Source: Bremia lactucae (taxonomy: Eukaryota > Oomycota > Peronosporomycetes > Peronosporales > Peronosporaceae). Taken from it: a stretch of DNA of 64,000 bases. The notes beneath the pieces were generated by a model that was not told the DNA's origin, made no database searches, and was given only the letters and a program-made list of their open reading frames with translations. The position numbers and the translations under genes were made by a program. Where the stretch lies: the NCBI RefSeq assembly GCF_004359215.1, contig NC_090621.1, forward strand, positions 308,257 through 372,256. The letters run 5' to 3'. Numbering within the stretch: position 1 is the first letter of the stretch; each line of letters opens with the position of its first letter. Positions 1-11,056 of the stretch are shown one piece after another.

Positions 1-700
1 AACTAAAGGATCCCTCTAATTGGGTGGGTTTGCGTTGTAGACGCATGCACCGAATTATTGATGGCAAACTCGACCATAGGTAAGAACTCGCTCCGATTCA
101 GATACGATTGGACGTAACCTCGAAGTATATCTTCGAGGACGCAATTACGCGTTCCATCTGACCATCTGTCTCTGAATGATCAGAAGCTGACATAGTCGGC
201 CGTGATCAGATCTCTCGGAGCACGGATTGCCAAAACCCCGCCGTGAACCGTGGATCTCTATCCGAGATTAGTTCACGGGGTAAACCGTGGAGTTTAAATA
301 CCGTGTCGATGAAGACACGGGCACAGCCCGGAGCCGTAATCGACTCTAATACTGCAACAAGATTAACCGTCTTGCTGAATATGTCTACAAAAACAAGGAT
401 TCCTTATATTTTTTATCGTCTGTGGGAAATCCGAAGACAAAGTCCATAGATACGGACTGCAAACATTCTGCCAAAAGTGATAGAGGTTGGACAGGTGCAC
501 GGGATGAAGGGCGAGGCGTCACCCGTTGACATACCTCGCAAGCGCGAATGTACTTGCGCACGAACTGATGCTGGCGAGGCCAGTAAAAGTCGTGACTCTC
601 TGTGAGCCTAGTATTCCCACGTCCACGATGCCCACTTGTTGGTGCATCGTGACATCATACATGATGCGCAAACGCAAGTCATTGTGAGTTCGGACGACGA
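1..700 (-). pseudogene. Gypsy integrase remnant of G1
   Basis: Minus-strand translation of about 1 to 240 gives the C-terminal integrase-core context of gypsy elements: a run reading roughly LEDILRGYVQSYLNRSEF followed by a VEFAINNSVH-type motif that normally lies after the catalytic Glu. Stops and frame changes occur throughout, so no functional integrase is encoded. The stretch from 700 to 1130 holds further untranslatable gypsy sequence. Confidence 0.7.
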
Positions 701-1129
701 CACGTGGAATGTCGCTGGCAACGGCTGTTTAGTGCAGTAAGCCGTTGTGTGTTCTGTATCGATCGGATGACGATCGATTTGAAGCCGTTAAATCTTTAAG
801 ATATTTATTTGATGGATTCATCAGATAATCCATTAAAAGCAGACGGTATTTTTTTCTGTGAAGGCTTTCTTTATGTCATCAAACAAAGTTGATGACGGAA
901 CACTCGTAGTGAGAGCTGCAACAGTGGAATGAATTTCACTGTTGGCGTGCGCAGCCGACTCGAAATCGGGGGTTTACTAGATATATACATGCAAATGGTG
1001 TTTTTTTATAGTCGGCGTGATAACGCATCAGCGACGACATTAAGTCGTTCTGGTTTGTATTCCACAAAAGATTATATTTTGCGAAGAAGGATAGCCACCT
1101 CGCCATTCTTTGCGAGAGGTGTGGGCTGT

Positions 1130-2200
1130 TTACGGCCTGCGTAATGACGCGTGGTTCGTATATAAGATGAACGGTCTATTTCCGAAAAGATAGACCCTAA
1201 ACTTAGCCAGTGCATATTTCATGTCAAGGAATTCTTTGTCATGCACTGGGTAATTGCGTTCAGCTGGTTGCAGCTGACGCGATATGTAACAGACGACGCG
1301 CTCCGCGCTGTCTGTATCGAATTGCACTAACGCATAGCCGATTGCAAAATCGCTGGCGTCACAGACCACACGGAATGGTCTGTCTTGATCTGCAGCTGCC
1401 AAGATGGGCGATTGCTTCAAGCTTGGCTTGATATCTTCAAATGAACGCTGACAATCAGCGTTCCATAACGATTTCTCGTCTTTTTTCAAGAGACAAGAGA
1501 GATGAACTGTTATTTCGGCATAATTGCGTGAGTATTTGTGCAAGTACACCGCTAGCTCAAGTGACTTTCTAGTCCCTTGACATTGGCTGGAATTGGCCAG
1601 TCGGTAATTGCCTCGATATTTTCGGTCTGAGGGCGCACGCCGTGTTTACTAATGATGCACTCAAGAAGTGGTATTTCGGTTGCAGCGAATATAAACTTCT
1701 TGAGATTTGCGTACAACTTATGCTTTCGCATAAGTGGAAGAACTAGACGAACGTGAGCTTTATGGACTTCCACGTCCGTCTTTCTGTCCAGAGCCCGGCT
1801 ATGGACGGTACATCATCAAAGTAACTCGGTGCGAATTTTCGCACCGGACTCAACAGATTCGTTACGCATCTGTTGAATGTTGTATGGGCGTTACTAAGCC
1901 CCTGTGGAATTACTAGCCAATCCCAGAGCATTCCACTGGAAGTGTTCACTGCTGTGTACTGAACGTCCCGGTCACGCATAAGGATCTGATATAATTCATC
2001 CATATCATCAATAGACGAAAAAGATAGTACTCTTAGATATACCATCGATTACGTCTTTTTTAGGTATCGGCATTTGAGCCGGTACCGTTGCAGCATTCAA
2101 TTTATTGATTGGGTGCACTATCTGCAACCCTCCCGTGGCCTTTCGCACACAGAAGATTGGAGAGCTATGTGTGAAGGTTGGCTCCCTTTCATGGGCCCGC
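1130..2200 (-). pseudogene. Gypsy reverse transcriptase and RNase H remnant of G1
   Basis: In minus-strand order: an N-terminal RT piece (about 2200 to 2050) with VHPINKLNAATVPAQ; the palm (2045 to 1743) with SGMLWDWLVIPQGLSNA and the YFDDV form of the YxDD catalytic box; a thumb piece (1773 to 1552) with KHGVRPQTENIEAI; and RNase H (1549 to 1130) with VVCDASDFAIGYAL and a PVHDKEFLDMKYAL motif. Frames change between segments, so at least three indels are needed to join them. The catalytic motifs are readable, which suggests fairly recent inactivation. Confidence 0.85.
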
Positions 2201-2712
2201 GTTTAATCGATCGATAAAGAATTTATCGATCGCAAGTACTTGTTCTTGAGGCAGTGGCCACTACTTCATGACCTAGTACTTCGAGCCCGGTTTGACCTCG
2301 ATCTCATGTCGAGTGCCTATATCTTTAGGCAACTCGCATGGAACTGCTTCAGAAAATACTTTTATGAAGTCCATCAAATCCTTGTATAAAGGATTTGTCT
2401 TAAGTGACTCTCAGGATTGCGTAGTATATCTCAATCCGAGTCTTCACATCGAGGGCAATTTCTTTCATCGATAAGCTGCTGCGAACATGTTCGTTCTCTC
2501 CAAAAATAATCGCTTATCGAATATCGGTTACGTATTTGTCTTCTGTGACGAGTGCACAAATCTGCTTGATTCTAGCGCTATGGAGATCTCTCAAGATCCG
2601 TTTAGGTTCTAGTGTTGGAAGTACGTGGGGACTTATTCCCTCAACGTCCTCCGGCTGTGATTGCGCTATCACAGTCGAGTCCTCTACGGTCGACTCTCTA
2701 CTCGACCCAGCA

Positions 2713-4420
2713 TCATCGTGTTGTCCCTTTTAAGCAACTGGTATATTCCTTTGAATGTCGCCTGCTAGGCGTACACTCATGTCTCAATCCACTCGACTTA
2801 TTCGAGTGGTGGACCTTCGGCGCTGCCTGTGCACTCGCAGCTGACTCCACAGTGTGATTAGCAATCACACTGGGATCTTGTGCGGTTGTACTAACGACCG
2901 TAACACAAGTGAGGCCATCGCACGCACTCGTAGTACATCTACACAGTTGTGGACGCTCCAAGACGTTCATCATATGGCCATCTGATGAACAAGTAGAAGG
3001 CGTCTTTACGGATCGATGCTGCCAGCTAATATTTGGATTATATTTTCTGAGCCAAGGTAAATCTAGGATGACATCAAATTTGTTATCCAAGTCCAGTACA
3101 ATGAAATTATCATCGTACTGTAAATCTTTTAATGTATTTGAAATTTCACTACGCGTTTGTTCACTATTATCGATGCGCCTGTCGCTAGACGCACCGTCAT
3201 CCTCGTTAGAGGGATGTCGCGCTCAACATATTTGAGCCAACGACCCTCAAGCGTCTGGCGACGAATGAAGTTATACGACGCCCCACAGTATACTAAAGCT
3301 CCAAGTGACAAATTATCTGCCACTTTTAACTTCAAGGTGATAAGGGAAACCTCATCGCCAGGTGCAGAGACTCATAATGATTGTGTGTCTGGAGCAACTT
3401 TAGTCAAGAGATTTGCAAACTCTTCTAAGGTTGCTGGATCAGTAGGGCGTTGCACCCCTACTGACCCCGCTCATTTTTTGGCGGTCCGCCTCGCTGTTGC
3501 GATTTCAAAACAACGTCGGACCCGCGACCGTTGCCCTTTCTTGCCTTCGGTCCATAATTACGTTCTGGGTGTGGGGCACTGAACTCATTAGCGTAGTGTC
3601 CTAACTTTTGACAGCGATTGCATTTCTGCAATCGCTTATTGTTTAAAAAGCGAGGTCTCTCGCTTTCGACGTAAGAGAGGTCCATGGGTTCTAGACCTCC
3701 TAGCTCGTGTCGTCTTGGAGGACGATACGATGGCGAACTAGCTTTAGCCTGTCTATGTTCAAGCTTATGCCCAGCACATACGACTTTTAGCGAGTTGTAT
3801 CACAAACAACCCAGTTCATGAACACACGTTGATTGCGGTGTTCATGCAGGAGGACTTTAGCTTGCACGCTTGCCTTGCTTGAGTTTCAGAAGCTCAGATC
3901 GAGCTCTGAACTCAGCCCTAGGTGGTTCAAATGTCTGTTTGAGCCGGGCTTTAAAGCCTTTAGTGACCCAAAGACATATGGGTTGCGCAACTTAAGGTAT
4001 AGTGCTCAAGTTTTGGCACGACCTGCCAAATTTGATTGAGCAAATGCGACTTGCATTTGCTCGTCGACGATATGACGAGTCCTTATGGCATCGTCCACTC
4101 GACAAACCATCTTAAAAGGGAGTTTCTTTTGGCTCCCCTATATCTATCTCTAAGGTTTCGGGATGACGCGTGTGCGTCATCGCACGTACGGTCTGTACCT
4201 ATTGTAACCTCAACAGTTCTGCCTGTTGAGAGTTTTGCTGATTAAGCAAGGCTACCTTCTCCTTCGCCTCGTCAAGTTCATGTTGTAAAAACTTGGCGAT
4301 GGCTGAATGGAGGGCATATCTGTCCAAACTGGACAGCATGGCCAAGATGGCATCATTCTTTGCGGTCGAACTCATTCGTTCGACCGCACTCCTTTCTATG
4401 TCACTTAGAAAGGAGTAGCT
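2713..4420 (-). pseudogene. Gypsy gag and protease remnant of G1
   Basis: At 3685 to 3458 a CCHC-like knuckle reads CNRCQKLGHYANEF, with the fourth ligand changed from Cys to Phe. At 3335 to 3129 an aspartic protease start has YCGASYNFI where gypsy proteases have D-C-G-A-S, so the catalytic Asp is lost. At 3090 to 2713 the flap end reads FDVILDLPWLRKYNP. From 4420 to 3690, downstream of the LTR, no long frame remains but hairpins are dense. The order fits gag then protease. All parts are non-functional. Confidence 0.75.
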
Positions 4421-4517
4421 ATCACGCGGACGTGGTGCACATTTCCATTATCATCGAACATGTCCAGGTTTGATGATAGAAGTGTGGTCTTTGGACGGAC
4501 TACAAAGTGCGACCAGG

Positions 4518-7509
4518 TGTAACCGGGCACTACCGACTTGTGCTGCTTGAGTAGAAGTCCACTTCGCACAGCTTCAGTGCAAGTGGTGCCTCACATACAC
4601 TAGTACATGCAGAGGAAGACTCTTTTTTAAACACTTGCTTTAAAGAGGGTTAAAAGTAAACTGTATTAAATATAATCAATTCTTTTTTTTTCAATCTTTT
4701 TTATACTAACTTAATTATATAATAATACAAAACATGTAATAAAGTCTTATCTGTCTCTCTCTTTGCGCGCGTCCGGCGCTGACTGGACCGCGGAGCTAGT
4801 AAAAATATAATGGCCTTTATCTACCATGGATAAGCCTTTTGAATATTACTACGTAAAGCAATATCCTCCAAATATTTTCTACGTTTTAGAAAATATTTTA
4901 AAAAATATATAATTCCCACCGGAGTTTTTATTATCCCCACCGGAGTTTAGGGGGTTTCTAATTTCTAGAGATTAATGGGCTACATATGTATATAATGTTA
5001 CGGATTTTGTGCTGCTGGCCGAATAGGGCATCTGTGACTGGCCCTGGTATGACCAACTTGAAGGCAACGCCGGCAAGTAGGTTGGGCACGCGTTCTCTCA
5101 CTGGCAGTGACACTGGCAGGCGTATCAGGTTCAACTCTTGCTGCCTCTAAGACCATGGCATGCTCATGAAACCAAAGGTCACGACGCAGCCATGTGGCAC
5201 CAAGCAACCCTGCAGGCCTACCACGACCACGTCGAAGCACAGTTACAAGAACAGTAGCCGCATTACCACTCGTTTCGATTCTGGAGAAGGTCTCATCCAT
5301 TAACCTTTGCAATCGAGGGGGTGCCTGTTGATACTCTGCTGTTATTCGTTCAACTGACTGGTGGAAGGATACTGCATGGCTTGCGGAGGCAACTGACAAG
5401 GTGAGATTTAGTCGGATGGCAGTTTTTGCTGCTGGTTGATCAAGCCACCAGTGCTTGTTGAAGTTTTCCACAGAGAGCGGGGAGGAAGGTGAAATCGATG
5501 CACACAGGGCCATCCCATACTAATATCATCAGTTGCCAACAGCAATCACCATCACAGGTACCAAGTTCAGCTTCATATCGGCGTAATGACTGCTGGTATG
5601 CTGCTTTCAATGCATGACTGGAGATCCAAAGATGCCATAGTTAGAAAAGGACATAGTGAGATCTGGAATACAATGAGAGCATTTCTTTCAACATATTTTT
5701 GGCTCACGTTACCTCATCACATGCTGCCATAATGTCCCGTAGCCTAAAGGGCAAGGCGGCAAGTTTTGTCATTTGCAATTTGCTTCTTTTTCTCATTGAG
5801 CTAAAATATGCAGGCTTTGTCGATTAACTTATGAATGACAAGTAGGTCACCTGTTGAAGACTGCATCTATCTCTTAAGACCGTAGCGTGCACTCTCCACT
5901 CGTTGTGTCGAAGTGTGCCTAAATGATTAATGTATTTAACTATACCCTGACAATTTTTTCATTGTAAGCCAAGCATTGCTGTCGAATGTAATTAAAGGCC
6001 TCTGCAGGGCAAAACCGCGAGAGGGCTTCCACTGCCTCTTGGTACTTTTCTTCCATTGCTGCATTGACGATTTAGTTCGTGCTAGCAGGAGGCTGGAATG
6101 GTACGAGAAAACGAATCTCGCCATTCGACACTGACATTTTGTGTCAAAAAGCAAATGACAACAGCCTTCGAATGCTCCTTCATCGATGAATCAAATGCCA
6201 TCTGTCCTTCACTTCCAGCAGGAAAATGCTTGCGAACATTTACGAGAATATTTTTTCGATATGCCAAATGCATACGATATTTTGCAAGAGGGGAACAGGA
6301 TCCCAAGTCCATACATGAGGGCAAGCTCATGTTCCGTAACAAAGACGAATTATTGCAAGATTGTTTTTTACTACCCAAACTCTAATATTTAAGGAACTGT
6401 ATCAGTAAGAAAGAATATAAAACAATGCAATGAATAAGACCAGGAAAATAGTGCTTACCTCTTGAAACTGTGTCAAGGCACATTCATAGAAAAGAACACA
6501 GTGTATGTTTGGTTGGTTGGGGTTGAGGAGACGCAGTGAAAGAGAGGCATTTTGTGCTTGTTTGTCTTGTATGTTGAATCTATAACAAAGACCTGATATC
6601 CACACCACTGTGCAACTGTTGTGGCTGTGGTGGGCTCTATGCACAAGTGCGTTAAATTATGAGTATCGTCTCCCTTCATTACCCATTTGACCTCGGAGTT
6701 TGCCAAATGGTCAAGCAGTGTTTCCAGGGTTGAGCGGCCTCTAAGTTCCTGTCGCCGCAACAATTGTTTCGCATTGCATAAATCTTGAGCAGTTGCGCAG
6801 CTGCTTTGGTCAGCAAGTTGCAAAGTGCGCACTATGTTGCGAGGTGCAACACCTGCAAGGGTTTGTTGCATAATGAGCTGCATGATCTGGTGGATTGCCT
6901 TGTTCCTCACTCGAGGATATGCTGCTAGATCAGCAGGTTCAAGGTTGTGTCCTGGTTCAATAACTCTCACAGTCCAAGTATTCTTCAACTCATTGACTTA
7001 ACGAATCCCAGCACAGTCCCGTACTAGTTTCACTCTTAAAGGGCAACCTGTTTTTCTAGATTTCTGTGCAGGGCTTGCACCATGTCCCTCCCTACCCCAT
7101 GATGTTTGCAACTAAAAAGAATGCTCTTCATTGGCTGTTCCACACCCTTTCCATACCTCTCTGAGCAAATAGTGCAAATATCGTATTGTTCAGCTTCAGA
7201 GTGAGCTTGAAGAGCTTCTTTTGCTATCACAATTGATCGGTATGTTTATTCAGCTGGAGGAGCAAGATGCATGGTGAAAGCAATTATGATTTGAGGTGAA
7301 GTGACAAACAAGCCACTTCAGGGGCGTGTGAGCCAGCAGCAGCAGCCAATCATGGATTTGAGAAAGTCAGGGAGGTTGCCATATGCATCTACTAAATCTA
7401 CATAAAAATTAGAAAAACCCCAAAACTACGGTGGCTGTGCGAATAACATCTCCCTAAATTAATTAACAACCTTTAAGTGTTAATTTGTAACGACCCCCCC
7501 CCCGTTACA
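4518..7509 (-). repeat. 5' LTR of G1, interrupted by a MULE
   Basis: Read on the minus strand the LTR starts TGTAACGG at 7509, contains an internal TCGTTACA, and resumes beyond the MULE from about 4904 down to a terminal GTTACA at 4518. Without the insert it is about 440 bp. Closely similar LTR sequence is found at 45275-45730 (same orientation) and 57986-60721 (opposite orientation). The C-rich run at about 7494-7503 lies in the LTR's first 20 bp. Confidence 0.75.
4905..7454 (-). mobile_element. Degenerate MULE DNA transposon, left copy
   Basis: Transposase remnants run on the minus strand: a FAR1/WRKY-GCM1-like DNA-binding piece at 7230-7036 (CSERYGKG, CKHHG), a middle piece at 6988-6473 with HNLEPADLAAYP and the MULE motif FVIDSTYKTNKHKMPL (first acidic residue), and a C-terminal piece at 5513-4998 ending in a CCHC knuckle, CRRCLQVGHTRASHRC. 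Stops and frameshifts separate the pieces. Imperfect terminal inverted repeats are visible: the right end at 7454 reads inward GGGAGATGTTATT, then CCACCG and GGGGTTTTTCTAATTT; the left end shows CCCACCGGAG and GGGGGTTTCTAATTTC, but its outermost bases are lost. The element sits inside a gypsy LTR, as does its sister at 58041-60418. Confidence 0.8.
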
Positions 7510-7653
7510 CCAATAACGAACCAATAATCATTTGCTACGCTGTGCCCGCTTTCCGGATTTTGCCAAAAAAATTGGGGAATAATAACTTCTCTTATCGGAA
7601 ATAACATCTTTATTACGGAACTCTGACGTTACATTTTGCAACATAAATTTTGC

Positions 7654-8633
7654 ATGGCGGAGGGTCTGTTTAACCTCGGCAGTTCGCTGACATGGACGCC
7701 AACATCTGCATCTCGAGGGCAGCTGGTGGTACTTGCGGACTGCGTGGAGGCCAGCGGGGCTTTCTTGGTGCATCATTTTACCTCGTTATATCTAAAAGCC
7801 GGCCATCGCGTGTGTTTTGTGTCAAGCGTCAATGCCCCTGATCATTACGCCGCAGTTGGTCGAAAACTGGTACTGGATAAACGAGCACGCTTCAATATGC
7901 TGGTTTCTTAACTTATTTCTGTAAAATGCTGAGTGACAGGGTGTCAATTTTGCATCGTATCAGACCAAAAAGCAGCTTCAAGTGCTCGATTGGACAAATC
8001 TAGAGATTGGTTCATCAAGGACAGATTGGATGCCATTATTTGAGAAGTTACAACACTTTAGCAATGAAAGTGAAGAGAATGCAGTCTCCATAGTGCTCGA
8101 CGACGTAAGTACAATTAAGTGGTGGTTTGGTGAGGCTGCACTGCTCGACTTTGTGCGGTGTTGCAAGACGCTGACACACGAGAAAAACGTACGTAGCAGT
8201 GATAAATTATTGTCGTTCGTACTACTAATAAGGTTTGAAGAAGGGTGGTGCAAATGTCGTGTTATTGACGCATGCCGATACGAATCTGGCCATACAAAGA
8301 CCTCTGGTAATCTCGGAATGAATGGCCAAAATGATACTTTGAAAATTAAACGAGCGTTTGTTTGTCACTGTAGAACCCAGCACTTGCAGATATGGCTACA
8401 GTCGTTCTGACGACACAAGCGTTAACAACTGGTTACTCGAAGGATATTCACGGCACGGTATGTCACTTTTTGATATGTTTTTTTATCATTTACAACTCCA
8501 ATCTCACGCTTCTACCTTTTGACAGCTTCTAGTGTCTCGGCAAAGTCAAAGTATCGGTAATCACGCCCTCGACGAAGAACCGATCGTGATACCGTATAAA
8601 ATATTAGAAAATACTATAAAATGCTTTCGCTAA
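7654..8633 (+). CDS. ELP6: Elongator complex protein 6 (five exons)
   Basis: ELP6 is a RecA-fold subunit of the Elp4-6 ring of Elongator, which modifies wobble uridines of tRNA. Exons by splice signals and phase: 7654-7869, 7940-8188, 8241-8306, 8374-8457, 8526-8633, giving 240 residues; all joins are phase 0 and introns are 52 to 70 nt. The N-terminal part has GQLVVLADCVEASGAFLVHH followed by FTSLYLKAGHRVCFVSS, typical of ELP6; later parts read SIVLDDVSTIKWWFG, GGANVVLLTHAD, and TTGYSKDIHGTLLVSR near the C-terminus. There is no Walker A motif, as expected for ELP6. The ATG at 7654 was chosen because the family begins just there; an upstream TTG is in frame but not needed. The gene starts about 145 bp from the G1 LTR, so its promoter may include repeat sequence. 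Confidence 0.87.
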
Positions 8634-9965
8634 CGATGCGAGTAGAACAACAAGTCATGGCCACAATAAACCCCTTTGATGCGAATTGCAGCAACGATTG
8701 ACTCAGTAACAATACAATGACTTTGCAAGAATTCCCACAACGTGCATTTGACGTTGAAGCAACTCGTGCACATTAATTGCGGCACATTTGATGATGCAAG
8801 CTTCCCTTTTCGCTATGCAAGCGTGTAATGGATACGTTCTTGCATGGGCTCAAAATGATTATCCATCGCGAAAAATATTTTTACAAAGCGTAATTTGCTA
8901 CAGCATTTTCTGCCACATACCACGTCATTCTAAGTTTTTTTTTTAATGCAAAATGAAAACAATTATCAATCCATAATTGTTTTGATGCTCAAATTTACCG
9001 TGGAGGAAATCTCGCTAATTGCATGCGTCTTCCATCAACCGAAAAGAAACATTTTCTTCGATCTCGTTAGCGCCTACTTGTAATTTTCATGATGAATATA
9101 TTACAACATGCTCGATTTTAATCGAGTCGTTGGCGGTTTTGACACGTCGGAGAACTAATAAAGCTCCAAAAAAATATTGTAATGGGATGGACTAACGACG
9201 CTTTCGTAACTGACTGAATTTTCGAATATTTTTGAGATATGATAATCAATTTAAAGAACAGTCGCTTTGCTGCACAAGAGCGAGTAAAAGTTGTTAACAA
9301 ATGTCTCCACCCTCCAGCGCCTCGCAAGAAAAGCCAGGAAAATTGATTTGCCGGAAGATGTTTGAATTTGCCAAAAAGCAGTTTGAGAAAGTATTAAGAT
9401 CGATTTACTGTTGAGTCAGTCTTTATTATTTCAAAATATCTTAGTTTCTATTTAATGGAATGCAAAGATTCGTGAAACCTGAGGACAAGTCTATCCAGCT
9501 GCAATCCATGCGATGGCAATAAATCAGTCTCTAATTTCGAAAAAAGAAGTGCTTCGATGTGCTTTGCTTCTAATTGCTTCAGATTTAATCACATATATGT
9601 GTGCTGTTTAATGATCTGCATGGTTCTTCGTATGCTGCGTGATAAATAACCGATAAAGGAGAGCCACAAATTGGGGCCAATATCAACTTTTTTACCTTTA
9701 TCTGACTCCAAATTTCGACGGTGGCAATTAGAATAATAGCCAGACTTCATCACACAAATATAGTGAGACGACAGCTAGCGCTTTCCACTTCCTAAGGACA
9801 ATTGGTAAACTATTCAGAAGGCAAGAACGACAAGCGCCGACTTCCTTCTTTAAACAACTTCTATTTTAGTTAAGTGCACCTGCGTTCAGACAGCAATGAC
9901 CGCCACACCGTGACAGTATAAATTCCATTAGCATTACAGAACTCAATTTCCATTCATTATCCCTA
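8634..9965. other. Intergenic, AT-rich, no gene seen
   Basis: Between ELP6 and the ZIP gene no frame resembles a known protein and no RNA gene is recognised. Frames here are short and interrupted. Homopolymer T and A runs are common. Confidence 0.6.
9941..9960 (+). promoter_or_regulatory. Possible oomycete initiator-like core promoter of the ZIP gene
   Basis: The bases just upstream of the ATG read CTCAATTTCCATTCATT, a pyrimidine-rich TCA/CATT context like the initiator and flanking element described for oomycete core promoters. This is a match by eye only; it would place transcription start only some 10 to 25 bases before the ATG. Confidence 0.3.
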
Positions 9966-10946
9966 ATGGTGATCGAAGACGCGAGGTCCCTGGACCTGTA
10001 CACAACTTTCGGAATCAATGCATTAGCAGCTTTAACGACAATCCTAGGCGGCTGCATTGTCTTCAGCAACAAATTGCTACAACTCGCGAGCCCAAAGTGC
10101 ATGGCTGTGCTCCTAAGTGTCTCTGGTGGCATCACGCTCTTCCAGACTCTTTTAATGCTCCTCGCGCACTCGTTTAAACAATTCTACACTGCGTTCAGCT
10201 GCATCGAAAACGATTGCAAATTCGGATTCAAGGACGACAATCAAGGAACGGCGTGGTTAGCGACCACAGGGTGTTTCATCGGTGGCATTGGCATCAGCTA
10301 CGTCGTGGACATTATCATTCGAAAGCTCACGCCAGGCGAAAATATGAACGGAACGGCTCGAACTCAGCCTGAGCCCCTTTCGTTTGAAGAAGGGACGTAT
10401 GAACTAAAGCCACCGGTGGAACTCGCTCAAAGCCACGGTCACGACGTGTTTATTAAAATGGACGAAGCCGCAAAAGAAAAACTCAAGCGGATGGGTATTT
10501 TAAGTGCCATTGCCGTTGGTATTCACAATATTCCAGAGGGCATGGCCACTTTTGTGGCGTCCTCTGAACATGGATGGAACGGTCTGTCGCTTGCGATTGG
10601 CGTCGCTTTACACAATATTGCCGAAGGTGTGGCGGTCGCAACACCAATTTACTTTGCGACGGGAAGCACATGCCGTGGCCTGCTGTGGTGCTTCTTATCA
10701 GCCTTTGCCCAGCAACTTGGTGGCCTCATCTCGTTTGCATTTCTCGGCATGAACGCCGCCGAAGGAACGCGAGGGATACTCTATGGTCTATGCGCTGGTA
10801 TGATGTCCGGCATCAGCATTAAAGAGATCATTCCAACTGCCTTTATGTATGCAAACGGCCAATTGCATCTCGTGTCCTCCGGCATACTCGGTGGAATGAT
10901 TCTCATGTCGATCTGTCTTATTTTTTTCAAATACATTGGGGTGTAA
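9966..10946 (+). CDS. ZIP-family metal transporter (ZupT/SLC39-like)
   Basis: Single-exon gene, 326 residues, from the ATG at 9966. It encodes a multi-pass membrane protein expected to bring zinc or other divalent metals into the cytosol. Hydrophobic segments begin near residues 16, 44, 101, 176, 202, 231, 262 and 300, which fits the eight TM helices of ZIPs. The binding-site helices are clear: AVGIHNIPEGMATF (HNxPEG, TM4) at about 182-195 and GVALHNIAEGVAVATP (HNxxEG, TM5) at about 212-227. A variable loop around 130-165 has one HGHD motif rather than a long His-rich tract. The ZupT/GufA-SLC39A11 branch is the nearest by motif. Its stop lies about 110 bp from the stop of the convergent EF-hand/SAM gene. 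Confidence 0.88.
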   Translation: MVIEDARSLDLYTTFGINALAALTTILGGCIVFSNKLLQLASPKCMAVLLSVSGGITLFQTLLMLLAHSFKQFYTAFSCIENDCKFGFKDDNQGTAWLATTGCFIGGIGISYVVDIIIRKLTPGENMNGTARTQPEPLSFEEGTYELKPPVELAQSHGHDVFIKMDEAAKEKLKRMGILSAIAVGIHNIPEGMATFVASSEHGWNGLSLAIGVALHNIAEGVAVATPIYFATGSTCRGLLWCFLSAFAQQLGGLISFAFLGMNAAEGTRGILYGLCAGMMSGISIKEIIPTAFMYANGQLHLVSSGILGGMILMSICLIFFKYIGV

Positions 10947-11056
10947 GATAACCGTAAAAATGAATTGTGCTTATATTTTATGAAATTTAATATAATATTT
11001 ACAATAATGTGTTTCTTTGTTTTTGACACAATAAGATGGTGTATGGGGAATGGGGC

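Larger units (their letters stand above)
1..7509 (-). mobile_element. Decayed Ty3/gypsy LTR retrotransposon (G1), 5' part to integrase
   Basis: Read on the minus strand the order is 5' LTR (7509 to 4518, split by a MULE), gag with a zinc knuckle near 3600, protease (about 3335 to 2960), reverse transcriptase and RNase H (about 2200 to 1130), then integrase (about 700 to 1). This is the normal gag-PR-RT-RH-IN order of Ty3/gypsy elements. Each domain is broken by frameshifts and stops, so the copy is dead. The 3' LTR would lie left of the window. The internal part is full of short perfect hairpins (see findings). The element borders the first gene island. Confidence 0.85.
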
